Shown in pieces: positions 33,550-37,719 of a DNA stretch of 37,719 nucleotides (position 1 is the first letter of the stretch; each line of letters starts with the position of its first letter). Source of the DNA: Alphaproteobacteria bacterium (GTDB lineage Bacteria; Pseudomonadota; Alphaproteobacteria; Paracaedibacterales; CAITNM01). The stretch spans positions 1-37,719 of the forward strand of contig CANJXJ010000015.1 in assembly GCA_947478955.1 (NCBI GenBank), given 5' to 3'. Below the pieces are notes generated by a model, which saw only the letters and a program-made list of their open reading frames with translations, was not told where the DNA came from and ran no database searches. The position numbers were made by a program, and so were the translations under genes.

Positions 33550-35136
33550 TTAATTTAAACTAACGCGTCTGGTTTTTAAAAACTCCGCATGGTCATTGGT
33601 TTTTTTCCATGGCATGAATACATAGTTAGTGTGTATTTCAGTGCCATGAACAAATTGTAGAACGGGGTCTTCATTAGGGTTAATAATCTCAGCCCCGAAG
33701 AGCTTTGCAATTTGTTTGCCTAAATCATAATGGCTGCAAATAGGTTGATTCCTTAAATATGTACTTAAAGATGTGTCTGCATTAATGGTATATGCCCATA
33801 CAGGCACATCCACTACTTCTGAGCGCATTAAATTATGACCAAATAATCCATCTTCACCAATTAATTGACCATGGTCACTGGTAAAAATAATAATAGTGTT
33901 ATCAGGGAGTATTTTTTTGATACAAGAAATGCATTGCTCTACCCAATGGTCATGATAAGAAAGAGCATGAAAATATTCATTTCGTGTTTGTTGAATTCTT
34001 GAGTGCTCCGGATTTCCTATTTTTGTATTTGGGAAATATTTTTCCCATTGAGCATAGGGCTCATGAATATGGCGCAAGTGAATGACGATGAAATTTTTAT
34101 CTTCAAATTTTAGTTCTGTTAATGTATCAAGCAAGGCTTCATCACCTTTTGTTTTTAAAGATTTTAGTAAATCATTTTTAAATCTGTAATAATCTATAAA
34201 TTGAGTGCCAACTTCATGAAAAAGCCCTTCTCCTTGTGCAGATATTAAAAATGTTTTGTAACCTTGATGACGAGCCAAATTAAATAAATTTACTGATTTG
34301 TTTTGAATAAATTGAATAGATCCAGGATTGTGTACCATATTAAAAAATAATTGTAATCCAGTCAAAGTATCCACACTGCTTGAAATTCCTTTGGTATAAG
34401 TGAAATTAGGGTCACCCTTTAGTTTGTTCAAGAATGGGGTGTTTGCCTCTTTATACCCATACAGCTGCATGTAACGGCTGCTAATGCTTTCACCCATGAT
34501 TAACACAATATTTTTAATTTTTGGTGATCGATAAGTGATTTGAAAAGGTTTGTAATTAAGGTTATGAGGTGTGGCTTGCGAATTTATTATCCAACAAGAA
34601 AAAGCCCTTAAGGTGTTGTGGATGGTGCTGGAGATAGGCTTTGTATGGAAAACTGGAGTTCCTTTTATGTAGAATAATAGAGGATTTACAGCTAAAGCTA
34701 GCAGCACGATTACCCATGCAAAATGATAATGTCGACATTTTTTTGTGCGAAGAATTCCCAAAACTATTAAAATAACGGACAGGATTTGTGATAACCAAAC
34801 CGGCCACAAGATATTTGCATGAGCTGAACCAGCTTGAAAAATTTCTTCAAATTCAGTGAATGCTTTAGAAATGTCATGGCTATTGATAGGGGCGCCAAAA
34901 TATGCCCAGTGATTAAGTTGAATACACTGAGCAATGATGAGAAAGGTTAGGACGGCTACTAAGAATTTACGGTTCTCTACGAAACTGAGTGCCACCGCTA
35001 ATCCGGCTACACCCAAAAGGGTATTGAGAGGGATTGTACAGCTAAGCATTTTAATAAGGTGCCCAAGGTAGAAATCAGGGAGTAGAATTCCAAAACAAAG
35101 AAGCGTTGCACAGATAAAATTTTGCTTTAAATTCAT
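33550..35136 (-). CDS. Sulfatase-fold membrane transferase (EptA/phosphoethanolamine transferase-like)
   Basis: The N-terminal ~180 residues form about five membrane helices. A periplasmic alkaline-phosphatase-fold domain follows with family motifs: IVLIMGESISSRYMQLYGY (metal-binding Glu), ISSSVDTLTGLQ (nucleophile Thr) and IIFTSDHGQLIGEDGLFGH (metal-binding Asp-His). Such enzymes move phosphoethanolamine from phosphatidylethanolamine to lipid A, LPS core or other glycans. The start is the ATG at 35136 (MNLKQNFICATLL), giving 528 residues. A longer frame to 35262 would run into the dnaK promoter and adds non-conserved sequence. It is divergent from dnaK. Confidence 0.85.
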   Translation of the reverse strand: MNLKQNFICATLLCFGILLPDFYLGHLIKMLSCTIPLNTLLGVAGLAVALSFVENRKFLVAVLTFLIIAQCIQLNHWAYFGAPINSHDISKAFTEFEEIFQAGSAHANILWPVWLSQILSVILIVLGILRTKKCRHYHFAWVIVLLALAVNPLLFYIKGTPVFHTKPISSTIHNTLRAFSCWIINSQATPHNLNYKPFQITYRSPKIKNIVLIMGESISSRYMQLYGYKEANTPFLNKLKGDPNFTYTKGISSSVDTLTGLQLFFNMVHNPGSIQFIQNKSVNLFNLARHQGYKTFLISAQGEGLFHEVGTQFIDYYRFKNDLLKSLKTKGDEALLDTLTELKFEDKNFIVIHLRHIHEPYAQWEKYFPNTKIGNPEHSRIQQTRNEYFHALSYHDHWVEQCISCIKKILPDNTIIIFTSDHGQLIGEDGLFGHNLMRSEVVDVPVWAYTINADTSLSTYLRNQPICSHYDLGKQIAKLFGAEIINPNEDPVLQFVHGTEIHTNYVFMPWKKTNDHAEFLKTRRVSLN

Positions 35137-35247
35137 ACGCTCACTATTCCATTGAAAATTATATTTTTCTTGCTCAACACAAGAATGTACATATTCTCTA
35201 CCAGCGCCCAGGCAAATTGAAAAGTGAAAAATTTTTGGTTTAAAACT

Positions 35248-35276
35248 TTGATTTTTTGGCAAAATTTTTGTATATT
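35248..35276 (+). promoter_or_regulatory. sigma-70-type promoter of dnaK
   Basis: TTGATT (35248-35253) and TATATT (35271-35276) are separated by exactly 17 bases. The -10 ends two bases before the CIRCE-like operator, so transcription should start inside the operator. No sigma-32-type CTTGAAA/CCCCAT pair is seen. Confidence 0.65.
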
Positions 35277-35277
35277 G

Positions 35278-35304
35278 TTAGCACTGTCAGCCGATGGCTG
35301 CTAA
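35278..35304. promoter_or_regulatory. CIRCE-like HrcA operator upstream of dnaK
   Basis: TTAGCACTG (35278-35286), nine bases, then GGCTGCTAA (35296-35304). The CIRCE consensus is TTAGCACTC-N9-GAGTGCTAA; this differs at only one base on the left and two on the right, with exact spacing. It lies 26 bases before the dnaK start and directly after the promoter, where HrcA would block transcription. HrcA itself is not in the window. Confidence 0.75.
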
Positions 35305-35330
35305 AATTAAATATATTTAAGGAGAAGCTT

Positions 35331-37253
35331 ATGTCACGTGTAATTGGAATAGACCTTGGTACAACAAACTCATGTGTTGCCGTCATGGAAGGAAACACAG
35401 CTAAGGTTATTGAAAATACTGAAGGGGCCCGTACCACCCCATCCATGGTTGCTTTTACAGAAGGCGGTGAGCGGTTAGTGGGACAGCCTGCAAAGCGCCA
35501 AGGTGTAACGAATCCTGAAAATACTCTTTTTGCAATCAAGCGCTTGATTGGCCGTACTTTTGATGATCCTATTACACAAAAGGACAGCGGGCTTGTTCCT
35601 TATAAAATTGTTTCAGGCGATAATAAGGATGCATGGGTTGAAGCTCATGGAGAAAAATATAGCCCAAGCCAAGTAAGCGCCTTCATTTTGCAAAAAATGA
35701 AAGAGACTGCAGAAAATTATTTAGGCGAGAAAGTTACTCAAGCAATTGTAACAGTTCCAGCTTATTTTAATGATGCGCAACGCCAAGCTACAAAAGATGC
35801 TGGGCGTATTGCTGGTCTTGAGGTTCTTCGTATTCTTAACGAACCAACGGCAGCGGCTTTAGCTTATGGTCTTGAGAAAAAAGCAACGGGAACGATTGCG
35901 GTTTATGATCTTGGTGGTGGTACGTTTGACGTATCAATTCTTGAAATTGGAGACGGTGTTTTTGAAGTCAAATCTACCAATGGTGACACATTCCTTGGTG
36001 GTGAAGACTTTGATGCGAGGGTTATTGACTGGATTGCTGATGAATTTAAAAAGGAACAATCAATTGACCTTAGGAAAGACAAACTTGCCCTGCAACGCTT
36101 GAAAGAAGCCGCAGAGAAAGCAAAAATTGAGCTTTCAAATTCAGTGCAAACTGATATTAATTTGCCATTTATTACCGCAGATGCAAGTGGTCCGAAACAT
36201 TTAAACTTAAAGCTCACTAGAGCAAAATTTGAATCATTAGTTGACGAATTAGTTCAACGTACGATTGATCCTTGCAAAGCTGCGCTACGCGATGCTGGTC
36301 TGCAACCAAACCAAATAGATGAAGTTATTTTGGTGGGTGGAATGACCCGTATGCCAAAAGTTTTTGAAACCGTTAAACAATTGTTTGGCCGTGAGCCTCA
36401 TCGTGGTGTTAACCCTGATGAAGTTGTAGCAATTGGTGCAGCTATTCAAGGTGGCGTTTTAAAAGGCGAAGTGAAAGATGTGTTGTTGCTTGACGTAACT
36501 CCACTTTCATTGGGAATCGAAACGCTGGGGGGAATCTTTACAAGGTTGATTGATCGCAATACAACCATTCCAACCCGTAAAAGTCAGGTGTTTTCGACAG
36601 CAGATGATAATCAAACGGCGGTGACAATTCGTGTGTTCCAGGGTGAACGCGAAATGGCAGCTGACAATAAAACTCTTGGCCAGTTTGACTTGGTAGGTCT
36701 TCCTCCAGCACCTCGTGGTATTCCGCAGGTTGAAGTAACTTTCGACATTGACGCAAACGGCATTGTGCAAGTTTCGGCAAAAGATAAAGCAACTGGGAAA
36801 GAACAACAGATTCGCATTCAAGCATCTGGTGGACTAAGTGAAGAAGATATTCAACGCATGGTAAAAGAAGCTGAAGCAAACGCTGAAGAAGACAAGAAAC
36901 GCAAAGAAATGATTGAATTTAAAAATCAGGGTGATGCGCTTGTTCACTCAACCGAAAAAGCATTGGCAGAACATGGCAGCGCGGTAAGTGCGGAAGAAAA
37001 AACTGCAATTGAAACTGATTTGGCTGCCTTGAAAGAAGCTTTAACAGCGGAAGATAAGGATGCTATTCAAGCGCAAATGCAAACGCTTGCGCAGTCATCA
37101 ATGAAATTAGGTGAAGCTGCCTATAAAGCTTCTCAACCAACCGAAGGTGCAGATGTTCAACCTCCAACAGGAGAAGCAAATACGGCGTCAGAAGGTGAAA
37201 ACATTGTTGATGCAGAATACGAAGTAAAAGATGGCGACCGTAAAAAAGCGTAA
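35331..37253 (+). CDS. dnaK: Molecular chaperone DnaK (Hsp70)
   Basis: DnaK folds and protects proteins in an ATP cycle with DnaJ and GrpE. The 640-residue product begins [20 protein letters not shown] (phosphate 1). [17 protein letters not shown] is the phosphate 2 loop, and [12 protein letters not shown] the adenosine motif. The linker [16 protein letters not shown] leads to the substrate-binding domain, followed by a helical lid and an acidic tail. The ATG at 35331 has AAGGAG six bases upstream; an upstream in-frame start would lie in the promoter and is rejected. dnaJ does not follow; a terminator and tRNA-Gly do. Confidence 0.98.
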   Translation: MSRVIGIDLGTTNSCVAVMEGNTAKVIENTEGARTTPSMVAFTEGGERLVGQPAKRQGVTNPENTLFAIKRLIGRTFDDPITQKDSGLVPYKIVSGDNKDAWVEAHGEKYSPSQVSAFILQKMKETAENYLGEKVTQAIVTVPAYFNDAQRQATKDAGRIAGLEVLRILNEPTAAALAYGLEKKATGTIAVYDLGGGTFDVSILEIGDGVFEVKSTNGDTFLGGEDFDARVIDWIADEFKKEQSIDLRKDKLALQRLKEAAEKAKIELSNSVQTDINLPFITADASGPKHLNLKLTRAKFESLVDELVQRTIDPCKAALRDAGLQPNQIDEVILVGGMTRMPKVFETVKQLFGREPHRGVNPDEVVAIGAAIQGGVLKGEVKDVLLLDVTPLSLGIETLGGIFTRLIDRNTTIPTRKSQVFSTADDNQTAVTIRVFQGEREMAADNKTLGQFDLVGLPPAPRGIPQVEVTFDIDANGIVQVSAKDKATGKEQQIRIQASGGLSEEDIQRMVKEAEANAEEDKKRKEMIEFKNQGDALVHSTEKALAEHGSAVSAEEKTAIETDLAALKEALTAEDKDAIQAQMQTLAQSSMKLGEAAYKASQPTEGADVQPPTGEANTASEGENIVDAEYEVKDGDRKKA

Positions 37254-37269
37254 CATCTAAAATCATAAG

Positions 37270-37303
37270 GGGGGAGTTTGTAGGAACTCCCCCTCAGTTT
37301 GTT
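37270..37303 (+). terminator. Rho-independent terminator of dnaK
   Basis: GGGGGAGTT (37270-37278) pairs perfectly with AACTCCCCC (37285-37293) around a six-base loop, then TCAGTTTGTT follows. It begins 17 bases after the stop codon. Confidence 0.8.
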
Positions 37304-37355
37304 AAATATGAGTATATTGACCTTTGGGAAAATTTCTCTTAGATTACGAAGTACT

Positions 37356-37429
37356 GCGGGTGTAGCTTAGTGGTAAAGCTCCAGCCTTCCAAGCTGGCCA
37401 TGTGGGTTCGATTCCCATCACCCGCTCCA
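37356..37429 (+). tRNA. tRNA-Gly (anticodon TCC)
   Basis: The acceptor stem GCGGGTG/CACCCGC, anticodon arm CCAGC-CTTCCAA-GCTGG (anticodon TCC) and T-loop GGTTCGATTCC are complete, with CCA encoded at 37427-37429. A tRNA-Gly just before tuf is a widespread bacterial arrangement. Confidence 0.97.
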
Positions 37430-37527
37430 GAACTTCTTCCTCTGCCTGCGAATTTCACCCATTTACGAATCTTTTGAATCGCGATAAACTAAGTCAAAAT
37501 TTTTAACTAAATATTGTAGGGATTATT

Positions 37528-37719
37528 ATGTCAAAAGAGAAATTTTCGAGGAACAAGCCACACTGTAACATAGGGACTATTGGTCACGTTGACCATGGTA
37601 AGACCTCCCTTACAGCAGCGATTACAAAAGTATTAGCCGAAAGTGGTGGGGCGCAATTTATGGCCTATGACCAAATTGACAAAGCCCCAGAAGAAAAAGC
37701 GCGTGGAATTACTATTTCA
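37528..37719 (+). CDS. tuf: Elongation factor Tu, 5' part (runs off the window)
   Basis: EF-Tu brings aminoacyl-tRNA to the ribosome. The first 64 residues are present: [20 protein letters not shown], then the P-loop [16 protein letters not shown], then [18 protein letters not shown], the switch I region. The [17 protein letters not shown] form, with Cys and Ser instead of the enterobacterial Val and Thr, is common in alphaproteobacteria and mitochondria. AGGGA lies upstream of the ATG. The gene follows tRNA-Gly by 98 bases and is probably cotranscribed with it. Confidence 0.97.
   Translation, partial: MSKEKFSRNKPHCNIGTIGHVDHGKTSLTAAITKVLAESGGAQFMAYDQIDKAPEEKARGITIS

Noticed and set aside
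35137-35262. N-terminal extension of the EptA-like protein
   Set aside because: It would run through the dnaK promoter region and adds 42 residues before a normal membrane-helix start at MNLKQN.
35256-35330. 25-residue N-terminal extension of DnaK
   Set aside because: It overlaps the promoter and CIRCE-like operator. The ATG at 35331 has AAGGAG and gives the conserved N-terminus.
1-37719. CRISPR arrays, complete insertion sequences, prophage or toxin-antitoxin modules
   Set aside because: No regularly spaced repeats, transposase or integrase genes, phage structural genes or small paired toxin-like frames were seen on either strand.

Overview
This window looks like part of the chromosome of an AT-rich alphaproteobacterium, most likely an intracellular or protist-associated lineage such as the Holosporales/Paracaedibacter group. 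That placement is inferred from protein character; no 16S rRNA gene is present. Supporting signs are the alphaproteobacterial EF-Tu N-terminus, a petABC cytochrome bc1 operon, a TrmN6/CcmB/LpxK-type gene set, COG3963-type phospholipid methyltransferases, DUF3501, intracellular polyhydroxyalkanoate (PHA) metabolism, a secreted YopT-like protease candidate, and short palindromic repeats that invade coding sequence.

Layout. Positions 1-570 hold the damaged 5' end of a secreted-protein gene on the minus strand and a repeat-rich intergenic stretch. Positions 572-4797 (minus strand) carry a prepilin-like gene, truB, rpsO and pnp; the usual infB/rbfA neighbours of truB are absent. Position 4919 starts a divergent gene for a signal-peptide protein with a Cys-His-Asp triad spaced as in C58 (YopT/AvrPphB) proteases. 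Positions 6628-8464 (minus) carry sco1 and the PHA depolymerase phaZ. Positions 8610-9675 (plus) carry yraN and a double-BON lipoprotein, which meets a polyprenyl diphosphate synthase tail to tail. Positions 10740-18135 (plus) are a dense run: trmN6-like, a WecA/MraY-type glycosyltransferase, typA, ccmB-like, lpxK, mscS, DUF3501 and DUF4260, closed by a terminator. Positions 18187-21764 (minus) hold an orphan secreted protein, trkH and two tandem PmtA-like methyltransferases. Positions 21821-27456 (plus) hold ccmA-like, a hybrid histidine kinase whose phospho-acceptor His is replaced by Gln, and petA-petB-petC. A RibD/DHFR-like gene (minus), the PHA synthase phaC and tRNA-Leu follow, then a small secreted helical protein, tRNA-Gly(GCC), a flippase-like protein, pgsA, a secreted protein with a Pro/Lys-rich tail and an EptA-like sulfatase-fold transferase. 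The window closes with dnaK behind a clear promoter and CIRCE-like operator, a terminator, tRNA-Gly(TCC) and the start of tuf.

How the genes fit together. Envelope functions dominate: LpxK for lipid A, PgsA and two PmtA-like enzymes for phospholipids, an EptA-like head-group transferase, a flippase-like protein, an undecaprenyl-phosphate glycosyltransferase, MscS and TrkH. Respiration is represented by bc1, an SCO copper chaperone, the quinone side-chain synthase and separated CcmA/CcmB-like components. PhaC and PhaZ together imply storage and mobilisation of PHA granules. The most unusual signals are the C58-like secreted protein with an operator-like 11-bp inverted repeat at its promoter, the His-less hybrid kinase, and two kinds of palindromic repeat translated in frame inside the prepilin-like and cytochrome c1 genes.
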